Origin: Actinomycetes bacterium
GTDB lineage: Bacteria; Actinomycetota; Actinomycetes; S36-B12; GCA-2699445
Assembly: GCA_022600255.1 (NCBI GenBank)
Contig: JAHZKU010000144.1
Span: 1-21,333 of the forward strand
DNA: 21,333 nt
Direction of reading: 5' to 3'
The first letter of the stretch is position 1; each line of letters begins with the position of its first letter. Below the pieces are notes generated by a model. That model had not been told where the DNA came from. It was given only the letters and a program-made list of their open reading frames with translations, and searched no databases. This document shows, in pieces, positions 7,185 through 14,818 of this stretch. The position numbers and the translations under genes are program-made.

Positions 7185-7430
7185 TCAGTTTTTCTCGGGC
7201 GACTGGTCTGCACCGGAGCCTTGGACTCCTGCCGTGACCAGTTCAGGCTGGTTCGCGGTGGGCTGCATGTCTTCGGATCGGCGTCGCGACACGATCGCGA
7301 GGATGAGCCCCAGGAGCAGGAGGGTGAAAGCAGCGCCGGCCATCAGCCAAATGGACGAGCCACCCGTGTAGGCCAGGACTCCGGTGCCCCCTGCTGCCAC
7401 TCCTGCGCCAGCACTTGGATTGTTGTACAT
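7185..7430 (-). CDS. Small LAxTG-like single-pass surface or membrane protein
   Basis: This 81-aa protein begins MYNNPSAGAGVAAGG, then LAYTG at residues 19-23, a hydrophobic helix (about 27-48) and a triple arginine stop-transfer, followed by a 30-residue polar tail. LAxTG-hydrophobic-Arg is the signal form associated with class E sortases of high-GC Gram-positives, and short proteins starting with MY..P and carrying such a motif occur in actinobacteria. I chose ATG 7430 because AGAAGGGAG lies about 8 nt upstream. An upstream start at 7580 would add a 50-residue N-terminus with its own hydrophobic segment but has no clear ribosome site. The region before LAYTG is too short for a folded exposed domain and the tail after Arg-Arg-Arg is long for a sortase substrate, so it may simply be a small membrane protein. 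Function unknown. Confidence 0.6.
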   Translation of the reverse strand: MYNNPSAGAGVAAGGTGVLAYTGGSSIWLMAGAAFTLLLLGLILAIVSRRRSEDMQPTANQPELVTAGVQGSGADQSPEKN

Positions 7431-7695
7431 TGGCGGGCTCCCTTCTCGGTCTGTCCCTTCCGACAATCCAATGGTTCCCTGCACCTGTTGGTTCATGCGG
7501 GCCTGGGTCGACCAGCCTAGTGACTGCAGCACCAGGACAACTACTGTGAGTAACGAGGCGAGTGCGACAAGCGAACTCACGCCATGTCAGGTCTCTTGCG
7601 AACCTGCTACCGCTTCCTAGTCGTGCGGACTATGACCGACGAATCACATCTGGGTGGGTCTAAAGGTTTCTCCGGATTCTGGCGATGAGAAGAGT

Positions 7696-9120
7696 GTGGA
7701 CACACAAGCACCTCGCCTGCTTTCGAGGCCGATAACGCTGATCCTCGCGTTGCTCGCCGCCATGCTGCTGGTACCAGTTGCTGGTGCGTTGGCCTCAACA
7801 TCCACTACCGGTTCCAGCGTCGACGCCGCCAGTGAGACAAGGGTCGCCGATCAACGCGTGCTGAAGAAGAGGGTGAAGGTCGCCAAAGTCAGGAAGGCGC
7901 GGCGTGCCACCGCGACTGTGAAGGTCAAGGTCCGCCTTGCGGTGGTTGACGGTGAGAAGGTAAACGCACAGGCCGGTGGCAAGGCCCGGCGCAGTGTCAC
8001 AAAGGCTGTCGCTGCGAAGGCGAAGAAGATGGCGCTGCGCAAGGCCAAAAGGAATGCCCTTGCGACGGCGAGCGTCAAGGCTCAGGCGAAAGGACGGGAC
8101 AAGGTGAAGCGCGGCAAACCTGTACCCTCCACCTCTCCCACCCCGACCACCTCACCCACCCCGACGGTATCGCCTTCGCCAAGCACCTCTCCGACGCCCA
8201 CGAGTTCGCCAACCACGCCGCCGAGCCCGAATGAACCTGGCAGTGCACTAGGGCTCAACATCTGGACTCTCAACGACCTCGACGCCGCCCAGCAGAAGCT
8301 CGGGTGGGAAGCCGCGGTGGTCGGTGTATTCGCCGACTGGGTCCACAATCCCGACTTCCCTAGGGCTACAGCGGACGCGGTGCATGAGCGCGGAGCTACG
8401 CTCTTGGTTGCCTGGGAGCCCTGGGACTCGTGGAACGAGAGCACTGAGCAGAGCGACTTCCAGTTGCGCGACATCGTTGCTGGCAATCACGACACCTTAA
8501 TCGCGCGCTGGGCCAACCAGATTCGCAGCTTCGGCATGCCGGTGCTGATCCGCTGGGCGCCGGAGATGAACGGCGACTGGCGGCCCTGGTCCCCGGTCAA
8601 GAACGGCAACCGAGCCGGTGAATACGTACAGGCGTGGAACCATGTGCGTGCGATCTTCGACCAAGCGGGAGCTAGCAATGCCGAATGGGTCTGGAACCCG
8701 ATCATCGCCTCAGGCGGCTCGGTGTCGCTCGCAGAGGTCTTCCCCGGTGAGGAAGCCGTCGACTACACCGCTCTGGACGGCTACAACTGGGGCAGCACGC
8801 GGCCCTGGGGCTGGCAAACTTATGAGGACATCTTCGCCCCGTCGGTCGCTCAACTGGCCTCGCTGGCACCGAACACGCCCTGGTTCATCGCCGAAACCGG
8901 CTCGGCTCCGGGCGAACTGAAAGACGAGTGGATCACAGACACCCTCAACCGGGCCCACAATGACGGTGCGGTCGCAGTGGTCTGGTTCGAGTTCAACAAG
9001 GAGACCGACTGGCGGCTGTCCGCAGACGCAGATTCAATAGCCGCCACCCAGCCGTTCGCGAACGCGCAGGACTGGTTCACCGCATCCGAAGTCGCCGACA
9101 ACTACTGGGCTACTCCGTGA
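7696..9120 (+). CDS. Secreted GH26-like glycoside hydrolase with basic and Pro/Thr/Ser linker regions
   Basis: This 474-aa protein (GTG 7696; the frame opens at GTG 7654 without a ribosome site) has four parts. A signal peptide covers about residues 7-35 (LLSRPITLILALLAAMLLVPVAGALA). A Lys/Arg/Ala/Val-rich segment follows at about 55-140. Next is a Pro/Thr/Ser linker at about 140-180. The catalytic domain starts near 185. In that domain, IRWAPEMNGDW places a likely acid/base Glu near 290, and WFIAETGSAPG places a likely nucleophile Glu near 400. The pair and spacing resemble GH26 beta-mannanase-type enzymes. It should act outside the cell on a beta-linked polysaccharide, with the actual substrate unknown. 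It converges with, and overlaps by 11 nt, the small membrane gene of the GT2 operon, hinting at a shared polysaccharide. The histone-like basic part is unusual for a hydrolase. Confidence 0.8.
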   Translation: MDTQAPRLLSRPITLILALLAAMLLVPVAGALASTSTTGSSVDAASETRVADQRVLKKRVKVAKVRKARRATATVKVKVRLAVVDGEKVNAQAGGKARRSVTKAVAAKAKKMALRKAKRNALATASVKAQAKGRDKVKRGKPVPSTSPTPTTSPTPTVSPSPSTSPTPTSSPTTPPSPNEPGSALGLNIWTLNDLDAAQQKLGWEAAVVGVFADWVHNPDFPRATADAVHERGATLLVAWEPWDSWNESTEQSDFQLRDIVAGNHDTLIARWANQIRSFGMPVLIRWAPEMNGDWRPWSPVKNGNRAGEYVQAWNHVRAIFDQAGASNAEWVWNPIIASGGSVSLAEVFPGEEAVDYTALDGYNWGSTRPWGWQTYEDIFAPSVAQLASLAPNTPWFIAETGSAPGELKDEWITDTLNRAHNDGAVAVVWFEFNKETDWRLSADADSIAATQPFANAQDWFTASEVADNYWATP

Positions 9121-9349
9121 CCGAATGTGACGGGCGGGCGTTCCTCGCGGGCAAAGCGGCGACCTTTCGCGAGCCGAGCACCGCATAGATCATGGTGTTG
9201 AGGGCCACGATGGTGGCCACCACTTGGAAGAACGTCGTGTGAATAAGCTCGGGGAAGCGCCCGATGTTGAGCACAAGCATCAACAGTGCCGTTGCGGCTA
9301 GGGCAATGAGCAGCCCCCTGACGAGCCATTTCCTAACCGTACGCATCAT
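9110..9349 (-). CDS. Small two-helix membrane protein coupled to the GT2 synthase
   Basis: This 79-aa protein has a basic N-terminus (MMRTVRKWLVRG), two hydrophobic helices (about residues 10-32 and 43-60) and a polar C-terminus. Its ATG at 9349 overlaps the stop of the glycosyltransferase as ATGA, with GAGGGGGG just upstream, so translation is coupled. A longer open frame upstream to 9778 lies inside the synthase gene and is not credible. No family is recognised. By context it may be an accessory subunit of the synthase, which is inference. Its end overlaps the convergent GH26 gene by 11 nt. Confidence 0.65.
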   Translation of the reverse strand: MMRTVRKWLVRGLLIALAATALLMLVLNIGRFPELIHTTFFQVVATIVALNTMIYAVLGSRKVAALPARNARPSHSVTE

Positions 9350-10218
9350 GCCCCCCTCTGGACGTAGTTCCAGTCGGCGTCCTTGCGCCTGATGGCGTCG
9401 TAGACGCTCTTGACGAAGACCGCCTGGATAAAGATGTCGTAGAAGATCTCGATCACCAGTGGGGCGGCGATGAGTCTTGCTTTCCAACCGGCCGGCCACA
9501 CCGTAACCACACGTTCGATCACGAAGACTAGGCTCACCCCGACCCAGAAGGGGTAGAAGGCGAAGGAGCTGATTGACAGCATGGTCATTATCAGCAACAG
9601 GAAAAACAGCTGCAGTGACAGTACGCCGTAGGCAATGCCGAGCTGCTGGCCCCAATACTTCTTGGTGGTCGGAGTCCAGCCGTAGACGCGCAGATTCTCG
9701 ATCGCGCCACGCTGCCATCGCTCGCGCTGGCGCCATAGCGACTTCCAGTCGGTCATCACCTCGGTGACGTTGCGGCATTGCATCGGCGACACCATCTGAT
9801 ACCCGAGGGTCTTCAATGCGACAGTCAGCTCGTTGTCCTCAGTCATGGCTAACGTGTCGTAGACCTGACCGTGTTGGCCGGGGAGCTGGTCGCCGCGTGC
9901 TGTCGCGACCGCACGCAGTGCCTCGGCCCGGAATACCGAAGCCGTACCTGAGAGCACGGTCACGCGCCGTTCATTCATGGCGAGGTCACGCTGATATCGG
10001 GTGTACTCATTGCGCTGCAAGGCACCCACTAGGCCGCCCCCGGGTTCACCGAAGAAGAGCCCGCCCACGGCACCGAGTTCGGGGTCGCTCGCCAGTCGCG
10101 ACATCGCTGTATCGAGGAACTCCGGGACTAGAGCAGTGTCTGCGTCCATGATCATGAAATTGTCTTGCTCACCGCAGCTGGGCAGCAGGATATCGAGTGC
10201 CTGGTTCAGGCCGCAGGC
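9346..10218 (-). CDS. Processive GT2 glycosyltransferase, C-terminal part in the -1 frame
   Basis: This is the main part of a family 2 polysaccharide synthase, 290 codons read in the frame that continues after the A7 run. It holds the DxD-like MDADT, then LSGTASVFRAEAL, the catalytic-base region MTEDNELT, and QRERW (the QxxRW motif) of processive synthases such as cellulose, hyaluronan or poly-GlcNAc enzymes. Two to three membrane helices follow (LSLQLFFLLLIMTML, YPFWVGVSLVFVI, and a third hydrophobic region). The first in-frame ATG is at 10155, but that would lose the substrate-binding N-terminus, so this part is expected to be made only as a fusion with the upstream fragment (about 377 aa in total). 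Polymer identity is unknown. The GH26 neighbour suggests a beta-linked glycan. Confidence 0.85.
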   Translation of the reverse strand, partial: ACGLNQALDILLPSCGEQDNFMIMDADTALVPEFLDTAMSRLASDPELGAVGGLFFGEPGGGLVGALQRNEYTRYQRDLAMNERRVTVLSGTASVFRAEALRAVATARGDQLPGQHGQVYDTLAMTEDNELTVALKTLGYQMVSPMQCRNVTEVMTDWKSLWRQRERWQRGAIENLRVYGWTPTTKKYWGQQLGIAYGVLSLQLFFLLLIMTMLSISSFAFYPFWVGVSLVFVIERVVTVWPAGWKARLIAAPLVIEIFYDIFIQAVFVKSVYDAIRRKDADWNYVQRGA

Positions 10219-10478
10219 TTTTTTTCGCTGTTCTCAGTGGTCTCCATGACAAGCGCTCCGGCGCCGAGCGCCAGTTCGACAGTGCGATCACTGCAGTTGT
10301 CCGCAACGACAACGATTTGATCGGGGCGTCGCTCCTGACTCCAGAGACTTCCGATCGCAGGCTCGATCGTGGCTTCTTCATTGTGAGCCGGGATCAGCAC
10401 GGTGACGGCGAGTCCGTCCGGGTAATCCTGGCTCGGTTGCGGCATCCCTAGCAGCTTCGTGGCCCGGTCTGTCAACAT
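10206..10478 (-). CDS. GT2 glycosyltransferase, N-terminal part (0 frame, stops after the slippery site)
   Basis: A 90-codon open frame starts at ATG 10478, which has GGGAG 6 nt upstream. It contains the GT-A fold start: LAVTVLIPAHNEEATIEPAI (nucleotide-binding strand with HNE) and VVVADNCSDRTVELA (first conserved Asp). It ends Lys-Lys-Pro-Ala-Ala-stop immediately after a run of seven A. The missing continuation lies directly downstream in the -1 frame. Unless the frame is switched, the product would be a truncated, inactive fragment. An upstream extension of the frame to 10625 has no ribosome site. Mutation or assembly error is the alternative to recoding. Confidence 0.8.
   Translation of the reverse strand: MLTDRATKLLGMPQPSQDYPDGLAVTVLIPAHNEEATIEPAIGSLWSQERRPDQIVVVADNCSDRTVELALGAGALVMETTENSEKKPAA
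10218..10224 (-). other. Candidate -1 frameshift / slippage heptamer A-AAA-AAG
   Basis: Read in the zero frame the codons are GAA AAA AAG, which contain the classic X-XXY-YYZ heptamer A AAA AAG, the same as in Escherichia coli dnaX. A one-base back-slip places the next codon on GCC and joins exactly with the rest of the synthase. A zero-frame TGA follows 10 nt later. Six nt after the heptamer, GCCTG-AAC-CAGGC can form a 5-bp hairpin, and a GGAG lies 16 nt upstream. The run of seven A would also allow RNA polymerase slippage. Confidence 0.5.
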
Positions 10479-10788
10479 CTTTGCTCCCACTCTCATGACA
10501 GTTGTGCCCGAGTGGTCGTGCAAATATCCTTCAGCTAGGGCACTGTGACGAAAGTCGCAATGGGCACCCTCCCACGCCCATTGGGTCCTGCTCGGTGCCG
10601 TTCTGGACGCTGTGGTCGGGCCCAAGATTGCACGCCCAGCGCGTGCGGCCTACGAGGTCAGCGCGCCTTGCCACTCACGCACGGATCGGGCGTCGGCGAC
10701 ACTGTTCGCACCAATTGCGAGATAGTTGGAATCAGTTCCCGCACCTGGCACTGCAACTCTTTGATGCGCCCCAACCAAGCGGAAGTGG
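10479..10788. other. Intergenic region upstream of the GT2 gene
   Basis: About 310 nt with no convincing gene; open frames here lack ribosome sites and family resemblance. On the minus strand there is a weak promoter-like pair, TTGCGA with 17 nt to TAGCTG, roughly 80-100 nt before the synthase ATG. A GCACGC-CCAGC-GCGTGC hairpin lies near 10630. No known riboswitch core (c-di-GMP, c-di-AMP) was recognised. Confidence 0.4.
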
Positions 10789-11634
10789 TTACTTCCGCGA
10801 AGTGTTCTTGTCACGACGCAGCTTCTCGCAGATCACCTTGTCCCGGTCGCGATCGAGCGCCTTGCTGCGGCGATAGGTCCGCTTGTCAACCATCGGTCGT
10901 ACATACCCCGCCCGGACATTGCGCTTGGCTGCCTTTTTGTTCTTAGCGATACCACCCGAGTACGCCCGCTTCACGTGGCCACAGCGTTTGTAGGAAACAG
11001 AGCGGGCCTTGGTGACGGTCACGGTGACGCTGCCCGCAGCGCCCGCCGAACCGGCCTGGCCCTCTGCGCCGCCAGCACCACCGACGCCAGGACCGACGGT
11101 CGCAATGCCAAAGGTTGAGCCCGCGGGACCGGATGCTTGCCCGGGGCCACCCGCTTGCCCATTCGGCCTACCCTCCTGCGCCTCACCGGTATCGATCGTC
11201 CCAGCCGGAGTTCCGACGAGCGTTTTCAATGGGCGCCCACCAGGAGCTCGAACAGCACCGCCGGGACCAGCCAGTCCCTGTCTCCACGTGATCTTTTCAC
11301 CAGCTTTCACCTTCAGCGAGGTGGTGACTACCGCACCAGATCCGCCAGCTCCACCCATCAAGGCGACCGGGTTACACGGCTGAGGCTCGCCATCCTTATT
11401 GGGTGGGGGGCAAACACCGCCACCTGCGCCACCTGCGCCCGAACCGATCGCCACCACCTTCAGCTTGATAACCCCAGGAGGCACGGTGTACGAGCCTGAG
11501 GTCCCCGTCGCAACCCTCTGGTATGCCCGGTTTCCTGGTTCCAGGACAGGTTTGGCGGCCTGTGCGGTGGGGATCAACGCAATGGAGGACGCCGCTACTG
11601 CCAGGCCGGCAACGACCGCCAGACTCTTACGCAT
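10789..11634 (-). CDS. Secreted glycine-rich protein with C-terminal Excalibur domain
   Basis: This 281-aa protein starts at ATG 11634 (MRKSLAVVAGLAVAAS). It has a clear signal peptide ending near Ala-Gln-Ala at about 24-26, and AGGG about 11 nt upstream. A TV-PPGVIKLKVVAIG segment opens a long Gly/Ala/Pro-rich region (about residues 55-210), like the glycine-rich beta-structured domains of some surface proteins. The C-terminal 60 residues form an Excalibur-type calcium-binding domain: Cys in YKRCGHVKRAY, then GY, and LDRDRDKVICE with the paired Cys. The usual DxDxDG loop has Lys in place of Gly. An upstream start at 11658 is possible but weaker. It likely acts outside the membrane; its role is unknown. 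Confidence 0.75.
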   Translation of the reverse strand: MRKSLAVVAGLAVAASSIALIPTAQAAKPVLEPGNRAYQRVATGTSGSYTVPPGVIKLKVVAIGSGAGGAGGGVCPPPNKDGEPQPCNPVALMGGAGGSGAVVTTSLKVKAGEKITWRQGLAGPGGAVRAPGGRPLKTLVGTPAGTIDTGEAQEGRPNGQAGGPGQASGPAGSTFGIATVGPGVGGAGGAEGQAGSAGAAGSVTVTVTKARSVSYKRCGHVKRAYSGGIAKNKKAAKRNVRAGYVRPMVDKRTYRRSKALDRDRDKVICEKLRRDKNTSRK

Positions 11635-11733
11635 ACTCGAAGCTACCCTGCCGTGCACATCCAGACTCTGCCATGAGCATGACTTTCACCCATCTGACGC
11701 AACAGGCGAGGCCCTGCATCCGGTTGGGGTCGC

Positions 11734-11747
11734 GGGTCATATGACCC
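11734..11747. repeat. 14-bp perfect palindrome
   Basis: GGGTCAT-ATGACCC, about 100 nt upstream of the Excalibur gene start and 111 nt after the PEP carboxylase stop. It could be a repressor site. About one such perfect 14-mer is expected by chance in a window of this size, so the evidence is weak. Confidence 0.25.
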
Positions 11748-11857
11748 TCCGGCGCAGCAACCGCCGCCACCAAGCGGGGATGAGCCCACGCCATTCAACT
11801 AGCCTTGTGTCGGTGAGCCACTGATTCGGTTGCGCGGTGGCCAAGGACACGGCTCCC

Positions 11858-14578
11858 TCAACCAGTGTTGCGCAGTCCAGTAGCGATCCCATTAATCGTC
11901 AACGACAGCGCCCGGCGCAGTTGCGGAGACGTATTCTCGGCGCCATCCTCCCGCCAGCGTTGCAGGAGTGCCACTTGTAGGAGGTGCAACGGACGCAGGT
12001 AATGGTCACGAACAGAAAGGGTCTGGGCTAACCTCGGCTGATCGCTCAGCAGACTCTGCTCCCCTGTCAGGGTCAAGACTTCGGCCGTGGTCAGCCGGTG
12101 TTCGGCCTCAATCGTTTCAAAGAAGTGCCGCAACTCGGTAGGCACCAGCTGCTCCACATAGTGGCGGGCGATCCGCAGGTCGGTCTTGGCCAACGTCATT
12201 TGTACGTTCGACATGAAGTTGGCAAAGAATGGCCACTCATCCAACATCTCATTCAGCAAGGGGCCGTGCTCAGCCTCTCTGGCCGCCCGCAGACCAGTGC
12301 CGACCCCAAACCAACCGGGCACCACTTGGCGAGACTGGGTCCAGCCAAACACCCATGGGATCGCCCGCAGGCCATCGAGCCCGCTGGCCGTGTCCGGTCG
12401 TCGCGCCGGTCGCGAGCCCATGTGCATGCCTGCGAGTTCATCAACAGGCGTGGACGCGGCAAAGTAGCGCGGCAGATCCGGGTCATCGACCAGGGCCCGG
12501 TAGTGGGCGAAGGCCGCGTCACTCACCAAGTTCATCACGCCATCCCACAGGGCCAACTGCTCCAGCGTCGCGAGTGGCTTGCGGTGCACGGTGGAAGCTT
12601 CTAGCGTCGCGGCCAGGGTGAGCTCCAGATTCTCCCGCGCCAAGGATGGCAAGAGGTACTTGTCTGAGATGACTTCCCCTTGCTCGGTGACCTTGATCTG
12701 ACCATCGAGCACACCAAAGGGCTGGGACATGATGGCCTCAAAGGTCGGGCCCCCTCCGCGGCCAACGGTGCCGCCTCGGCCGTGAAACAACCGTAGGTTT
12801 ACTCCGTAGCGATTGCAGACATCGCGGAGTCGGCGTTGTGCAAGGTGAATCTCCCACTGGCTGGTGGTGATGCCAGCGTCCTTGTTGGAGTCTGAGTAGC
12901 CCAGCATCACCTCTTGCACGTCCCCACGCAGGGACACCAGTTTGCGATAGGCCGGATCAGCTAGCAGATCCTCCAGGATCTGATCGGCCGCCCGCAATTC
13001 TGCCACCGTCTCCAGCAGCGGGGCGAAGTCCAGCAACGCGGTCCCCCCAGCCAAGTCGACAAGACCAGCCTCGCGCCCCAGCACCACCGCAGCCAACAGA
13101 TCATCAGCGCCACGTGTCATCGAAACGATGTAGGTGCTGCAGGCGTCAGGGCCGTACTCCACAATCGCCTGGCGAGCGATGCTGAGGGCCGAAAACGTCT
13201 TAGCCCCGGCTTCGTCCAGCGGCGGCGGGCTCGGTGCCAGAGGCCGACGACCCGCAAGTTCCCCTTTGAGTCTGTCTAGGCGTTGGTGGCGATGCAGGGA
13301 TGCGTATGGATTGGCATCGGGGTCGGCACGATCCAAGAGTTGCCCGACTGCGTAGTGATGCTGCTGCGCATGCTCACGGATATCCAGCGACGCCAACTGC
13401 AGGGTGATGGCGGCGACTTCGCGGATCGCCGAATCGACAGTCCCCCGCACAGCCAAGGAGCCACGCGATTCCAGCAAGGCGTTGCGCACGCTGTCCAGAT
13501 CCGCCAGCACCTCATCGGTGTTGGCATATCCGAAGCCAGCCGGCTCTCCGCCCACGGTTCGGCTCGCCTCGAGTCGGGCGCGGACCAGTGTCAGCTTGAG
13601 GCGAATCGGCTCTTCGGCGTTAAGCCGCAAGTAGCGCGGATCAATTCCCGGGAAGCGCTTTAGGTCCTCATCAACTTCGGCACGCAACGCACTGGGCACC
13701 CCAGCTAGCCGCTCGCTGATCGAGAGATCCTCGATGAGCCGAACCACAATCTCCTGCAGCCGGTCCACGGCGTGCTGGCGGTGCAGCGCCAACACGTTGG
13801 CTGTCACTTCGGCGGTTACGAACGGGTTGCCGTCGCGGTCCCCGCCAATCCAGCTTCCGAATGACAGGGGCCGGGTTGTCGCGGGCAGCTGCACCCCAAG
13901 ATCGGCCAGGCTGGTGGCCAATGAGCCCAAGGCGCCCCCTAGCGGGCCGCGCACAATATCGTCCAAGAAGTACAGGGCATTGCGAGCTTCATCCAGCACC
14001 TCTGGGCGCTCGAGTCGCAGCTCATCTGTTTGCCACAGCAGGTCAATCAGTTCGGTAATCCGGACACGGGCCGATTCGGCCGGGGCAGTTTGTCCGTGGG
14101 CTAAGGGCAGTTGCTCTGCGATGCGTTGTAGCTTGATCAACGTGCTGCGCCGCGCGGCCTCGGTTGGGTGTGCGGTGAAGACCGGTTGGGCAGCCAGTTT
14201 GTCGGCGACTTCCTGCAGCAGGTCAAGGCCAATGTCGGCCTCTCGGATCCGTGCGGCCGCCCGCAGCAGTGGACCCCCCGTGGTGGCGCGTTCTTGCGCC
14301 AAGGTGCGTGCACGATGGACTTGTTCGGCCACGTTCGCTAGGTGGAAGTAGCGGACGAACGCTCGCACGAGCCGGTTGGTGGTAGGCAAGTCCACGCGCG
14401 CCAACTCGGGCAGAATCTGCCCGGCCCCAAACTGAGCGGCCTCTTGCACCTGCGCCACAAGTCCGGCAACTTCCTCGCCCTCTAACCGCTGGATCGTGTC
14501 AGACAACGCCGTTGCGAGCCGATCCAAGTCCCGTTCGAGGGTCTGCGCCAACTCACGATCTTGCGGGGATTCGGTCAT
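11858..14578 (-). CDS. ppc: Phosphoenolpyruvate carboxylase
   Basis: This 906-aa enzyme fixes bicarbonate onto phosphoenolpyruvate to give oxaloacetate, replenishing the TCA cycle. Family marks in order are VFTAHPTEAARRSTL with the catalytic His near residue 136, IGGDRDGNPFVT near 244, MLGYSDSNKDAG near 560, LFHGRGGTVGRGGGPT near 597 (mobile glycine loop with catalytic Arg), and the C-terminal GLRNTG that matches the conserved xNTG end. Length is normal and no break is seen. The ATG start follows AAGGTAGG with about 6 nt spacing. It stands alone on the minus strand, 240 nt downstream of the helicase gene. Confidence 0.97.
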   Translation of the reverse strand: MTESPQDRELAQTLERDLDRLATALSDTIQRLEGEEVAGLVAQVQEAAQFGAGQILPELARVDLPTTNRLVRAFVRYFHLANVAEQVHRARTLAQERATTGGPLLRAAARIREADIGLDLLQEVADKLAAQPVFTAHPTEAARRSTLIKLQRIAEQLPLAHGQTAPAESARVRITELIDLLWQTDELRLERPEVLDEARNALYFLDDIVRGPLGGALGSLATSLADLGVQLPATTRPLSFGSWIGGDRDGNPFVTAEVTANVLALHRQHAVDRLQEIVVRLIEDLSISERLAGVPSALRAEVDEDLKRFPGIDPRYLRLNAEEPIRLKLTLVRARLEASRTVGGEPAGFGYANTDEVLADLDSVRNALLESRGSLAVRGTVDSAIREVAAITLQLASLDIREHAQQHHYAVGQLLDRADPDANPYASLHRHQRLDRLKGELAGRRPLAPSPPPLDEAGAKTFSALSIARQAIVEYGPDACSTYIVSMTRGADDLLAAVVLGREAGLVDLAGGTALLDFAPLLETVAELRAADQILEDLLADPAYRKLVSLRGDVQEVMLGYSDSNKDAGITTSQWEIHLAQRRLRDVCNRYGVNLRLFHGRGGTVGRGGGPTFEAIMSQPFGVLDGQIKVTEQGEVISDKYLLPSLARENLELTLAATLEASTVHRKPLATLEQLALWDGVMNLVSDAAFAHYRALVDDPDLPRYFAASTPVDELAGMHMGSRPARRPDTASGLDGLRAIPWVFGWTQSRQVVPGWFGVGTGLRAAREAEHGPLLNEMLDEWPFFANFMSNVQMTLAKTDLRIARHYVEQLVPTELRHFFETIEAEHRLTTAEVLTLTGEQSLLSDQPRLAQTLSVRDHYLRPLHLLQVALLQRWREDGAENTSPQLRRALSLTINGIATGLRNTG

Positions 14579-14818
14579 TGCGGCCTACCTTCAGTTGGGG
14601 GCGTCAGGACTGGATTGGACTTGCCGGGTGCGCAGTCCCTGGATCGTCAACTCTCTAAAGCGGACAACGACACCCGTAAAGCTTGGTGGCTGCCGGCCAA
14701 AGGCCTGTACGAACAAGATGCTGCCTAGGGTATCGAACGACCGGGAATGAGGGATCCCAAGAGCTTGGCTGTCTGGGCGACACACCGCAGCGCACGCGCC
14801 TCGGCCACGCAAGACCCA

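Noticed and set aside
7174..7208. GACCAGT...ACTGGTC inverted repeat as a terminator
   Set aside because: The loop is 21 nt and the repeat overlaps the end of the small membrane protein gene. The T run lies inside the loop, not after the stem.
9350..9778. N-terminal extension of the 79-aa membrane protein
   Set aside because: It lies antiparallel in frame usage within the GT2 coding sequence. The ribosome site and ATGA overlap point to 9349.
11659..11857. c-di-AMP (ydaO) riboswitch before the Excalibur gene
   Set aside because: A CCGAATCAGTGGCTCACC stretch resembles the 3' part of the motif. The 5' part would have to lie inside ppc, and the order and spacing do not fit.
14591..14812. A 73-codon minus-strand frame between the helicase and ppc
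   Set aside because: No ribosome site, no family resemblance and uneven composition; more likely the ppc leader.
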